Of a stretch of 64,000 bases of DNA, positions 46,555 through 55,900 are shown one piece after another. Each line of letters opens with the position of its first letter. The stretch's first letter is position 1. A program made the position numbers and the translations under genes. This DNA comes from Methylomonas fluvii. Lineage in GTDB: Bacteria > Pseudomonadota > Gammaproteobacteria > Methylococcales > Methylomonadaceae. The stretch lies in the NCBI RefSeq assembly GCF_014850975.1, contig NZ_JACXST010000001.1, positions 1,736,001 to 1,800,000 on the forward strand. Direction: 5' to 3'. A model generated the notes under the pieces. That model did no database searches. It was not told the origin of the DNA and saw nothing but the letters and a program-made list of their open reading frames with translations.

Positions 46555-47886
46555 TTGTTGAAATGTGACTTATCAGAACACCAACCGGCGTCAGCGGCGG
46601 AGCTTAACCGGCAGCGGAACCGTTTGATACCCCAAGCAATCGTGCTCGGCTTACTGACCGGCGGAACTTCGGTAGTATTTCATTTTGCGATGAATAGCGC
46701 CGAAGCATGTCGACATAAATTTTTAGCCTTTTCCCATCAGAACAGCCACCTTGGCATGTGCATGGTTCTGGGGTTAGCGCTAGTCACCGTGAGTATCTCT
46801 GCCGGATTGGTCAGGCAATTTGCACCCGAGTCAAGCGGCAGTGGCATTCCCCATATTAAGGGGGTATTGATTGGGCACCGGCACTTCCGTTGGGTACGGG
46901 TGCTGCTTACCAAGTTCTTCAGTATGGTCATTGGCAGCGTTGGCGGCCTGGTGGTTGGCCGGGCCGGTCCCTGTGTGCACATGGGCAGTTCTATAGGGCA
47001 AGGGTTAGCCGATATTTGGCCTAAAAATGATAAGCGGTATCATACGATTTTGATCGCTGCTGGCGGTGGTGCCGGCCTCACGGCGGCATTCAATGCCCCG
47101 CTTTCCGGCTTGACCTTTGTACTTGAAGAACTTGAAAGGCGCTGCTCGTCGCTCGAATTCATTACCGCAGCCATTGCCTGCCTGACCGCCGATATGGTTT
47201 GCCGCGTAGCGCTTGGGCAACAATCTGTCTTCCATTTCGCCCATGTCGCTGCTGCGCCGCTTAGTCAGCTCATTGCATTCGTACCTTTGGGCTTGTTGTC
47301 AGCCCTGTTGGGTGGCTTGTTTACCCGTACTTTATTGTGGGGACAGCGCTTGATCACCCTGGGACCTTGGTCAAGATCGATCTGGTGGCTAATTTTGGCA
47401 GGCGGGTTGACTGCCACAGCTTGGTATGCACCTCAGTTATTGGGCGGTGGGCATGATTTCGTGAATGATATTCTCGTCGGTCAAGAACTCACATTACAGA
47501 CCATCGGACTATTCTTTATCAGCCGATTCGTGTTGACTATTGGCAGTTCCTGCTCAGGCGCGGCCGGGGGAATTTTTATGCCGATCCTGGTGCTGGGTGC
47601 ACTATTGGGGTGGGGTGTCGGTGTGTCCACCCAACTGGCTTTCCCCGGGTTAAATGTAGACCCCAGATTATTTGCCGTAGTCGGTATGGCGGCGTATTTT
47701 AGTGGCGTGGTGCAAGCGCCCTTGACCGGCATTGTGTTAATCATCGAGATGACCGGTGATTACGCGTTGATTTTGCCGCTATTCACCGCCTGTTTTACGG
47801 CATTGCTAATCGCGAATTGGTTGGGGTGTCCTCCCGTTTATGAAGCATTGTTGGAAAACGATTTGCGAAAAGAACGGATTCAGTGA
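46555..47886 (+). CDS. ClC-family chloride channel/transporter lacking the gating glutamate
   Basis: 443 residues of a ClC protein: GSGIPHIKGVL (chloride filter, Ser107 region), then GRAGPCVHMG where ClC antiporters have GREGP, then LSGLTFVLEELERR (proton glutamate region) and GGIFMPILVLG. A137 replaces the external glutamate (E148 of E. coli ClcA), which in studied proteins couples Cl- to H+ movement. A passive or altered Cl- pathway is therefore predicted. ATG or GTG choice near 46555 follows GGAGAAGG (TTG start read). It overlaps the frame leading into the antiporter gene at 47949. Confidence 0.9.
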   Translation: MLKCDLSEHQPASAAELNRQRNRLIPQAIVLGLLTGGTSVVFHFAMNSAEACRHKFLAFSHQNSHLGMCMVLGLALVTVSISAGLVRQFAPESSGSGIPHIKGVLIGHRHFRWVRVLLTKFFSMVIGSVGGLVVGRAGPCVHMGSSIGQGLADIWPKNDKRYHTILIAAGGGAGLTAAFNAPLSGLTFVLEELERRCSSLEFITAAIACLTADMVCRVALGQQSVFHFAHVAAAPLSQLIAFVPLGLLSALLGGLFTRTLLWGQRLITLGPWSRSIWWLILAGGLTATAWYAPQLLGGGHDFVNDILVGQELTLQTIGLFFISRFVLTIGSSCSGAAGGIFMPILVLGALLGWGVGVSTQLAFPGLNVDPRLFAVVGMAAYFSGVVQAPLTGIVLIIEMTGDYALILPLFTACFTALLIANWLGCPPVYEALLENDLRKERIQ

Positions 47887-47948
47887 ATGGTTCATTGAAA
47901 ACGCTTGATACTCCCCACATTGCCAACCCACACCATCAGGAGACAGTT

Positions 47949-49112
47949 ATGGAATCTTACCGAATAGCGCTATTTGTCATTGCATTGGTAGCGGCTTGCG
48001 CTCCCTTGCTCGCCAGATTACCCACTCGCCTGCGTATGCCGGTGGTGGTCGTTGAAATGCTTTTGGGAATGCTGATTGGCCCGCATATTTTCAATTGGGT
48101 ATCCCCCGATGGTTTAGTAGGCATGTTAGGCGAGCTAGGCCTGACGTTTTTGCTGTTCATGGTGGGCATGGAAATTAATCTCGGCGAAATTCACGGCAAA
48201 CCCTTAGCGCTGGCCATTGGTGGCTGGTTTCTGTCGTTTACGGTAGCCATGGTGTGCATGTTTTTTGTTCATGCCATCGGCCTGATTCAGGCTCCACCCT
48301 TATTGGCTGCTATCGCCTTGTCGACCACTGCGCTGGGAATATTGGCGCCAATCCTGCGCGACGAGGGCATTTTGAATTCGGACTTTGGCAAGCTGCTTCT
48401 CTCGGCCGCGGCGATGGGAGAATTCGGCCCGCTCATGGTTGTCTCCTTACTGATCATCCCGACCCATAGTACCTTTTTGCATACTGTGTTCATCGTGGCC
48501 TTCGTGGGGATTACCTTTGTAATTGCGGATACGGCTATCAACGCGCGATCCTCCGCGTTAATCAATCTTCTGGCTCAAACCATGCAAAGCAGTGGCCAAT
48601 TGCCGGTGAGAATCTGCATTGCGCTCCAAGCTTTATTAGTGGTTTTGGCCGGCGAGTTTGGTTTGAATGTGGTGATCGGAGCCTTCGCGGCCGGCATGGT
48701 GGTAAGCCTTGCCAGCCAAGGCGACCATGGCGTGATTCTGCGTCAGAAATTGGATGCCATCGGTTATGGTTTCTTAATTCCCATCTTTTTCATCGTTTCC
48801 GGGATGAAATTTGACGTGAGTGCGCTTTGGGCGAATCCGTTGGTTCCCGTTCAGATTATCTGCCTACTCGGACTACTGATTCTGATTCGCGGCGCACCGG
48901 TGCTACTTTACAACAAAGTGCTTTCACGATCAGACAGACTACCTTTTGCCCTTTATTCCGCCACCGGCCTGCCCATGATTGTCGTCATCACTGAAATGGG
49001 GGTCTCGTCCGGCCTGATGTCTCCGGATCGGGCCGCCGTTCTAGTTAGTGCCGCCATGATTTCCGTTTTGCTGTTTCCTCTCCTTGCCGAAAGAATCAGA
49101 GTGCATTCGTAA
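47949..49112 (+). CDS. CPA2-family cation:proton antiporter
   Basis: 387 residues, about 12 membrane helices: VVVVEMLLGMLIGPHIFNWV, LGLTFLLFMVGMEINLGEIH, AALSTTALGILAPILRDEG-type helix and FLIPIFFIVSGMKFDVSAL. This is the Na+/H+ exchanger fold of the KefB/CPA2 group without an RCK/TrkA nucleotide-binding tail. AGGAGA places the start at 47949 rather than the open-frame start at 47883, which overlaps the ClC stop. Co-transcribed with the ClC gene; the pair would move Cl- and monovalent cations. Confidence 0.88.
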   Translation: MESYRIALFVIALVAACAPLLARLPTRLRMPVVVVEMLLGMLIGPHIFNWVSPDGLVGMLGELGLTFLLFMVGMEINLGEIHGKPLALAIGGWFLSFTVAMVCMFFVHAIGLIQAPPLLAAIALSTTALGILAPILRDEGILNSDFGKLLLSAAAMGEFGPLMVVSLLIIPTHSTFLHTVFIVAFVGITFVIADTAINARSSALINLLAQTMQSSGQLPVRICIALQALLVVLAGEFGLNVVIGAFAAGMVVSLASQGDHGVILRQKLDAIGYGFLIPIFFIVSGMKFDVSALWANPLVPVQIICLLGLLILIRGAPVLLYNKVLSRSDRLPFALYSATGLPMIVVITEMGVSSGLMSPDRAAVLVSAAMISVLLFPLLAERIRVHS

Positions 49113-49154
49113 GGTTATATGCAGACACCATCGATAACCTGAACCGTTTCAAAC

Positions 49155-50504
49155 TCAATCCGTTACCGCTATATTTAAATTAACACCGGAAATAACCTCT
49201 TGTTCCGCCTGATTTTCTGATTTAGCGGCAACGGTTTGCGTGGGCCGCTTAACGTTTCGGCCTAAGGTTGCTTTTTGCATGGCGTTGATGACTGTTGGAT
49301 TGGGTGAAAAATATTCCGGCGTGTTCCACTGACTCCATTTGTACTTGATCGTGTTGAAATCATCCGTAGCAATATTGGCAACATTGCTATTCTGCTCTGC
49401 CGTGTTGTACATGCCCCAGTTATTGCGGCCCAACACCTTATAAGACCAGGTTGTCCAATGGCTGCCGGATTCCGTGAATTGCTGAAGCCCGTAATTCCAG
49501 GATTCGGCATTGCCGAACAATGTGAACTCCCCTATAAAATGCGGTACGTTATATTCAGCACCCCATTTTTTTGCGTCCTGTATCCACCCGTCCACGGCAT
49601 TCTTCATCACCATGAAGTCTTCATTGTTTTGCCATTGGTAATAGTGCAGAGAATAGACGACGTTTTCCCAGTTTTTTTCTTGAGGATTCGGCAGGGTATT
49701 CCACCACCAGATGGCTTCCATAATGATGATATGGTCCGGATCAATCGCCCGGATAGCGTGATACAGGCGATCATATAGATTGACCACCTCAGCCCCCATC
49801 CCGCCGGGAAAGGTTTCCGAGGGTTCATTTAGCAGGTCATAACCGGCTACACCCGCATTGTCTTTAAAACGCATGGCAAGGGTTTCCCAAAATTCTAGCA
49901 GTTGATTCTGATAGAGTGGAGTGGAATAAAGCAGCGTGCCGTTTTGCCGGCCAGAATGATGGGCTCCGTTTTGTGAACCCGGCGCGCCATGCAGATCCAG
50001 GATGGTGTAAAGCCCGTATTCCCGAGCTTTGTTGACGGTCCATTCAATCCTGGATAAATCAATGGCGCCTGTATCGTCCAGTCGCCAGTTGCCCCCGTCA
50101 TCCATATGGTTAAGCGCGTATATGGGTAAGCGGATACAGTTGAGACCGGCGGCGGCGATGTTCTTGAAATCGGTTTCGGTGATCCATGAATCCCAGTAAG
50201 CGTGGTAGAGCTCCCAGACGGCATCCTTACCAAAACGCTTGTTAAGAATATTCCGCGCATCCCATTCATTTGACGCACCGGCTAATGGCGACATCCACGG
50301 TTCATGCCCCCGCCAGCCGCCCAGATTGGTGCCGTAAAGATGAACCTCCTTACCCCTACCATCATTGTCTTTGATAGTCGCGCCATCCACTTTCAGAAAA
50401 TCTGCAGCGGAACGACCTACAGGCGACCATAGCAGCAGCGTGCAGAGTAAGACAGAAATTTTCGGTAAGAGTGGGAGAAAAACAAGGTTCAGTTTCATAA
50501 TCAT
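49155..50504 (-). CDS. secreted glycoside hydrolase family 5 enzyme
   Basis: 449 residues with an N-terminal signal peptide (KISVLLCTLLLWSPVGRSA). The GH5 barrel shows LYGTNLGGW, GLNCIRLPIYA, LDLHGAPGSQNG, the acid/base Glu in YDLLNEPSE and the nucleophile Glu in HFIGEFTLFG. Such enzymes cleave beta-1,4 or beta-1,3 glucans; the exact substrate is uncertain. Convergent with the antiporter gene and 160 bp after amylosucrase on the same strand. Start ATG 50504 or 50498. Confidence 0.85.
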   Translation of the reverse strand: MIMKLNLVFLPLLPKISVLLCTLLLWSPVGRSAADFLKVDGATIKDNDGRGKEVHLYGTNLGGWRGHEPWMSPLAGASNEWDARNILNKRFGKDAVWELYHAYWDSWITETDFKNIAAAGLNCIRLPIYALNHMDDGGNWRLDDTGAIDLSRIEWTVNKAREYGLYTILDLHGAPGSQNGAHHSGRQNGTLLYSTPLYQNQLLEFWETLAMRFKDNAGVAGYDLLNEPSETFPGGMGAEVVNLYDRLYHAIRAIDPDHIIIMEAIWWWNTLPNPQEKNWENVVYSLHYYQWQNNEDFMVMKNAVDGWIQDAKKWGAEYNVPHFIGEFTLFGNAESWNYGLQQFTESGSHWTTWSYKVLGRNNWGMYNTAEQNSNVANIATDDFNTIKYKWSQWNTPEYFSPNPTVINAMQKATLGRNVKRPTQTVAAKSENQAEQEVISGVNLNIAVTD

Positions 50505-50664
50505 CACTATAGCTTGGTGGGCTCCGTCCCTTGGATTTCAGCATCGAACAAGCGTCCGTTTTTTCTCGAGCTATCGGTAAAAGCGTGGGCAACATAATCC
50601 GCAGCATTCGCGATGCCACGCCAGATTTTACAGGCTATTCAGTCAATGCCGGGTGATCTAATGA

Positions 50665-52620
50665 TTATATTTCCGTCAACCAATAGAACTGATAACCTTG
50701 CAGCACGATCCGCCTATCATATTGCGCCGGCTTACTGCCGCTGTACACATCGATAAATTGACCAAAAGGATCGATGCCCCGACTCCTGAGCAGATATAAA
50801 TCGAGGTATTGCGGGTTGGCGTCGAAATTGGCGACGACCAAAACGCGTTCCGATGGCCGGTCGTGATTGAAACGAATGAAACACAGCAAATGAGGGTTAT
50901 CGACCTCGACCACTTCCCGGTTATTGAAGTCGGCGAACGCCGAGGTTTCCTTGCGGATTGCTATCATTTTTTTCATGGCATTAAACAAGCTATATTCAGT
51001 GGTGCTCTGTTTTTTTCGCAGTTCCGCTCTGTCCCAATTGATCTTGGGGCGATGTATCCAACGGTTGTCGTCGCTTTTGCCAGGGTCGTCGCGGTAGCCA
51101 TAATCGTTGACGACGCCGAGCGCATCGCCGTTGTAAAGTAAGGGAATACCGCCAAAGGACAATATCAGGCTATGCAATAACAGAATCGTTTTGATCGCGG
51201 CATCGATCAAGCCCTGGTCATTCATTTCCTGACCCGCCTCCAGTCCCGCCAGGGACGCCAGCGAGCCACTGATACGGGCATCTCCGGTCGTTTCGTTACG
51301 CATGAACACCATGCCTCTGGCCGGAGACCCCTCGAACTGGCCGCTGAAATAATTGACCAGAAACTGCCGGTGCGCATAAGGCTCATATCCTGCGGCCCGG
51401 ATGTCGTTATCGTCAAAGCCAAAACCGATATCGTCGTGGCAGCGCACGTAATTCAGCCAAGTAGCACGTTCCAGCTTCGCCGGCAGATTTTTTACGCCTT
51501 GATAGAGTAGTTTGGTATTTTGCGTGGCGATGGCATCCCATAGTAAGGCCATCAAGGTAGCGTTGTAGGCTATTTCGCATTCCTTGGCGATGATTGCGTC
51601 CTCGCCGAAATATTTGATGACTTCGAGCGGCGTGACGATGGCTTCGGCGATGAACAGCACGCCCGGCGCGGTGACTTGGCAGCAATCCTTCATCAGTTGC
51701 AGGATCAGATGGGCATTGCGTTCGTTCTGACAGGAAGAACCGATTTTCTTCCACAAGAAGGCGACGGCGTCGAGACGCAGGATGTCCACCCCTTGATTCG
51801 CCCAGAACAGGATGATATCCAGCATTTCGATGAACACTTCGGGATTGCTGTAATTCAAATCCCACTGGTAATGCTGGAACACCGTCATCACCCATTTTTG
51901 CATCCGGGCATTCCAGGTAAAGTTGCCTGGGGCCGATTCCGGGAAGATTTGCGGCATGGTCTGCTCGAACATATCGGGAATTTCCCGATTGTCGAAAACA
52001 AAATAGTAATCTTGGTAACGCTTATCGCCCTCGACCGCCTGGGTGGCCCATTCGTGTTCGTCGGAGGTATGATTCATGACGATGTCCAACACCAGCAGGA
52101 TATCGCGTTTCCTGAATTCCTCGGCCACCCGCCGCAGATCATTCAGATCGCCTAACCTGTCGTCGATTTGCCGAAAATCGCTGACCGCATAGCCACCGTC
52201 ACTCTTGCCGGTCGGACACATCAGAATCGGCATGATATGCACCAAATTGACGCCAAGTTCCTGAAAGTAGGCGGTCTTGGTGGCCAGATCAGCCAGATTG
52301 TCCGCGAAACCATTGGTATACAGCGCCATACCCACCCATTTCTGCGACAGAAACCAGTTGTGATCTTGTTCGCGCGCGATGTCGACACGTTCCAACTCGG
52401 CGGATCGATCGATATAGCCCTTGGCCATGGTTTCCACCAGTCGCAGCATTTGCGGCTTGAAGTCCTCGCGGTGACCGTATAAGTTGAAAAACAGCGAATA
52501 AATCGCATAAAAATTGGCACCCAGCCGGGTGTAGAAGTGCCGGAGATCCTGGCGCCGAATCTCAGGTTTCAGATCATCCAATATGGCGTTCAACAGCGAG
52601 TGAGAAACCTGTTCATACAT
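50665..52620 (-). CDS. ams: amylosucrase
   Basis: 651 residues, GH13 family. N-terminal helical domain (NAILDDLKPEIRRQDLRHFY) is typical of amylosucrase. Catalytic motifs: LLVLDIVMNHTSDEHEWA, nucleophile Asp in VDILRLDAVAFLW, acid/base Glu in LFIAEAIVTPLEV and Asp in RCHDDIGFGF. It transfers glucose from sucrose to alpha-glucan, releasing fructose, or hydrolyses sucrose, thereby recycling the osmolyte. Start MYEQVSH at 52620. It is downstream of spp and sps, as in methanotroph sucrose operons. Confidence 0.93.
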   Translation of the reverse strand: MYEQVSHSLLNAILDDLKPEIRRQDLRHFYTRLGANFYAIYSLFFNLYGHREDFKPQMLRLVETMAKGYIDRSAELERVDIAREQDHNWFLSQKWVGMALYTNGFADNLADLATKTAYFQELGVNLVHIMPILMCPTGKSDGGYAVSDFRQIDDRLGDLNDLRRVAEEFRKRDILLVLDIVMNHTSDEHEWATQAVEGDKRYQDYYFVFDNREIPDMFEQTMPQIFPESAPGNFTWNARMQKWVMTVFQHYQWDLNYSNPEVFIEMLDIILFWANQGVDILRLDAVAFLWKKIGSSCQNERNAHLILQLMKDCCQVTAPGVLFIAEAIVTPLEVIKYFGEDAIIAKECEIAYNATLMALLWDAIATQNTKLLYQGVKNLPAKLERATWLNYVRCHDDIGFGFDDNDIRAAGYEPYAHRQFLVNYFSGQFEGSPARGMVFMRNETTGDARISGSLASLAGLEAGQEMNDQGLIDAAIKTILLLHSLILSFGGIPLLYNGDALGVVNDYGYRDDPGKSDDNRWIHRPKINWDRAELRKKQSTTEYSLFNAMKKMIAIRKETSAFADFNNREVVEVDNPHLLCFIRFNHDRPSERVLVVANFDANPQYLDLYLLRSRGIDPFGQFIDVYSGSKPAQYDRRIVLQGYQFYWLTEI

Positions 52621-52818
52621 AAGGTTACCTATGCGTTTGGGTGGACTCGGCAATATCCAGTGATCTTACCGTGAAGGTCATCGTGAGCGCGAAGCCCGTG
52701 TCTCGACGAAAGCCTCGCACCCACGATTATGGCTTTCATTTTCCAGGGCGATGCATCGACTTCATGACTGTTAGGACAGAGATCAATCGCCGCTTTGCCG
52801 GAAACCAGGGATTGGCGG

Positions 52819-53673
52819 TCAGTGTTCATAATCTTCTTCCATCCAGCGCCCGGTTTCCGGAAGATAATGAGCGATGCCTTCGAGTATACCCGCACTGTAG
52901 TTGCCGTTCATGCCCAAAAAGCCGCCTCGCGCCAGATAAAAAGCCGCTTGGTTGCCCTCTAGCCCAATCAGGGCTTGCGCCTGTTCGACCACGGCACGGT
53001 CGGCATTGGCGACCAGCACCGACGGTATCCGGCTGACGATCACCGGCAGATCGTTGCCGCTGTCGCCGGCAAATACCGTATTGCCAATATCGAAGCCCTG
53101 ATGCCGCATCAAAAACTCCACGGCATGCAATTTGGTGGCCCTGGCCGGCAACACATCCAGCAGACCGGTCTCCGCCGCTTCGTCTACACTGTAAATCAGG
53201 CTGGCCGCCAGGTTTTGCGCATCCAGCCGGCTAGCCATTTCCCGGCGCAATGCCTCAGTATCACACTGCATCGACAGATAATAACTAAGTTTGAAACGGT
53301 TTTGTTTGGCCTGTTCCTGCAAGCGCAAATCCGGCAAATCGTCAAACAAGGGCCGCAAGTCCTTGGCCATCAGGCCACGCCAGTCGCTGGCGATATTGTC
53401 TTCCCAGGCGGTCCAATGCTGCCATTCTGTGGAGCCCGCTCTATAGATCGTGGTGCCGACGTCGCCGATCACCCAATCCGGCGTCGGCAAGTCGTACTCG
53501 CGTATGGCTTCCGCGACCAGTTCGCGGTGTCTGCCGCTGACATAGGCCAACGTCACCTCGGGACGCGAAACCAAACGCCGGAAAATATCGCGCGCACCCG
53601 GCGATTCCTGCTGGCTGCCGTTGGGTAGCAGAGTGCGGTCCAGGTCGGTGCAAATCAGGATACGCGTCTGCAT
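52819..53673 (-). CDS. spp: sucrose-6-phosphate phosphatase
   Basis: 284-residue HAD-superfamily phosphatase: ILICTDLDRTLLPNG with nucleophile D10 and D12, LAYVSGRHRELVAEAI, the SPP-type GDVGTTIYRAG and the Mg site AGDSGNDLPVI. It removes phosphate from sucrose-6-phosphate. It lies 15 bp after sps, so they are co-transcribed. Confidence 0.92.
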   Translation of the reverse strand: MQTRILICTDLDRTLLPNGSQQESPGARDIFRRLVSRPEVTLAYVSGRHRELVAEAIREYDLPTPDWVIGDVGTTIYRAGSTEWQHWTAWEDNIASDWRGLMAKDLRPLFDDLPDLRLQEQAKQNRFKLSYYLSMQCDTEALRREMASRLDAQNLAASLIYSVDEAAETGLLDVLPARATKLHAVEFLMRHQGFDIGNTVFAGDSGNDLPVIVSRIPSVLVANADRAVVEQAQALIGLEGNQAAFYLARGGFLGMNGNYSAGILEGIAHYLPETGRWMEEDYEH

Positions 53674-53688
53674 GACATTGGCGCTTTG

Positions 53689-55827
53689 TCAGAGATTGAA
53701 GAAATCATAATGTTCGATGGCCTCCAGTATGCCCCAGGCATTTGACCGCTCGGCGAAATAGACTTGCTCCACGTCGGCTAAATTCGCCAGTTCCTCGCGA
53801 TGGCGGTTGGCGACCACCACGCCCAGCGTGTTGCCTGCCACCATGTCGCAATCGCCGCCGGAGCCGCCCGTCGCCAGGATGCGTTCTAGTGGAATATTCC
53901 ATTGCCGGGCAACATATCGTAATGCCTGCCCTTTGGAGGCTCGCGCCGGAACGATGTCCAGAAACTGCCCAAATGACAGAGTGGGATTCACCGACAATTC
54001 CTTTTGGCGCAATAAGGTCAGAATCTCGTCCATCGGCGGCGCACGCTCACTATCGTAATAATAGGAAATCTTGAAGCGGCTTTGTTCTCGCTTGGGTTGC
54101 GGTGTCAAACCGGGCAGACCACTGAGAACACGGCGCAGCACCTGTGGCGTCCACAGATGATCGATATGATAGCTCCAGGCTATATCGGCAATCAGTTGTG
54201 ACGTGAAATAGATTTCGGTACCCAAGCTGGTGATCAAAATATCCGGCTTGGGAATCCGCTTTTGCTTCAAAATCGCCAAAACTGCATCCAATCGGCGTCC
54301 GGTGGCGATACCGAACAGACACTTTCGTCGCTTCTCCCTGATCAAGTTGACGAATTGTGCCAATCCCTCGTCATCCCCCAACAGCGTGTTGTCCATCGCC
54401 GTAAAAATCGCCTGCCGCCGCAGCCGGCCCACTTTTCCCGCTGGTGGCGTTTTTGGCAGGCGTTCGAAATGCTGCAACAGCGGTTGCAGTTTTTGTAGAT
54501 AGGCTTGAGTATGAGCCTCCCAGGAATAATAGCGGGCGACATTCCGTAGTCCGTTGGCGGACAGTGTCCGCCAACGCTCGGGATTGTCTAGTATGCTCAG
54601 CAAGGCCTCGGCAATCGCGGTTTTGTCCAGCGGGTCCACTAACAACCCGTTATGGCAGTTGCCGATGATGTCGACCGGGCCACCGTTTTCGGTGGCCACC
54701 AGCGGCAGTCCACTGGCGGCCGCTTCCAGCAGCGTCAGTCCAAACGGTTCGGTCAGGGCTGGATTGATGAAAATCCCCTTGGCTGCCGCCGCCAGACGAT
54801 AAATCTCCGCCACCTCGTCCGCGCTGTGGTGCTTGGGTAGCGCAACCCGGCCGTACAGATCATAACAATCCATCACCAGCAACAATTCGATCAACACGCC
54901 TTGCGCTCCGTCGTTCATTTCCCGGATGTCGTCACGGTTGCCGGCGACGATCACCAGGTTAGCCATCGCCTGTAAACGCGGCGATTCGCCGTAGGCTTCC
55001 AACAAGGTGACAATGTTTTTGCGTTCGTCGGGTCTGGACAAGGCCAAAATCATCGGCTTATCCGCTTCGTACAAGAATTTATTGAGTGATGCGGCAAACG
55101 CCGAATCCGCGGTTTTGGCGCTGGGCGGGTGAAATTGCTGGAGGTCCGTACCGGGCGGAATGACCGCCATCTTCTCCGGGGTGTAGTAATCGTAAAGTTC
55201 GTATTGGTCTTCGATTTCGTTGCGGGTACTGGTGATGATCAACTCGGCATTGCTCCGCGTATCTTCTTCCGCATCAATGCGCCGGGAAATGTGGTAACGC
55301 TGTTCGATCTCCTCCATTGCCAGGCCCAGCGCCAACAACCTACGGCACTTGTCCCGCCCCAAGGAATGGCCGGTATGAATCAACGGCAAACCTGTCAAAT
55401 GCGCCAGTCGCACGCCAACATAGCCGGCGTCGGCATAATGGCTGTGCAACACATCCGGCCAGCGTGGCTGACGATGCAGCAAACTCAAAAGATTATCCGC
55501 GAAGCTGTCCAGATGATCCCAAAGCTCTTCCTTGCGGATATAGCCTTCCGGACCGGCATCGATACGCTGGATCTGCGCGTTTTCCGCCAATGCTTCGACG
55601 GCTTCAGCGTAATCGTCGCTGACGTCGCTGTCGACGATGCGCCGGGTAATCAAGTCCACCCGCTCGACCTGTGGCTGTGTTGCCAAGGCTTTGGCTAATT
55701 CCACGACATATTTGGTCTGCCCACCGGTATCGGCGTCGCGGCCCAATTCCAAATCATGCCCACGTATCAGGCCGTGGATGCTGATCAAGACGATATGCAG
55801 GCGTCCGGTATCTCCGTGTTCTAGCAT
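53689..55827 (-). CDS. sps: sucrose-phosphate synthase with non-catalytic SPP-like domain
   Basis: 712 residues. The GT4 glycosyltransferase part (1-450) has ISIHGLIRGHDLELGRDADT with GGQTKYV, HYADAGYVGVRLAHLTG, LALSRPDERKNIV and the donor-binding EPFGLTLLEAAASGLPLVAT. It makes sucrose-6-phosphate from UDP-glucose and fructose-6-phosphate. The C-terminal 250 residues resemble SPP, but the nucleophile position in FTAMDNTLLGDD is Ala477 (A-M-D instead of D-x-D), so this domain is likely inactive. First gene of the sps-spp-ams unit. Confidence 0.93.
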   Translation of the reverse strand: MLEHGDTGRLHIVLISIHGLIRGHDLELGRDADTGGQTKYVVELAKALATQPQVERVDLITRRIVDSDVSDDYAEAVEALAENAQIQRIDAGPEGYIRKEELWDHLDSFADNLLSLLHRQPRWPDVLHSHYADAGYVGVRLAHLTGLPLIHTGHSLGRDKCRRLLALGLAMEEIEQRYHISRRIDAEEDTRSNAELIITSTRNEIEDQYELYDYYTPEKMAVIPPGTDLQQFHPPSAKTADSAFAASLNKFLYEADKPMILALSRPDERKNIVTLLEAYGESPRLQAMANLVIVAGNRDDIREMNDGAQGVLIELLLVMDCYDLYGRVALPKHHSADEVAEIYRLAAAAKGIFINPALTEPFGLTLLEAAASGLPLVATENGGPVDIIGNCHNGLLVDPLDKTAIAEALLSILDNPERWRTLSANGLRNVARYYSWEAHTQAYLQKLQPLLQHFERLPKTPPAGKVGRLRRQAIFTAMDNTLLGDDEGLAQFVNLIREKRRKCLFGIATGRRLDAVLAILKQKRIPKPDILITSLGTEIYFTSQLIADIAWSYHIDHLWTPQVLRRVLSGLPGLTPQPKREQSRFKISYYYDSERAPPMDEILTLLRQKELSVNPTLSFGQFLDIVPARASKGQALRYVARQWNIPLERILATGGSGGDCDMVAGNTLGVVVANRHREELANLADVEQVYFAERSNAWGILEAIEHYDFFNL

Positions 55828-55900
55828 GGTTCGCTCCGTGGACGACGTTGGTTTGCCCCGTCGACCTAGGTTAATACCGCTAAGAAATAGAGCAATCGAC

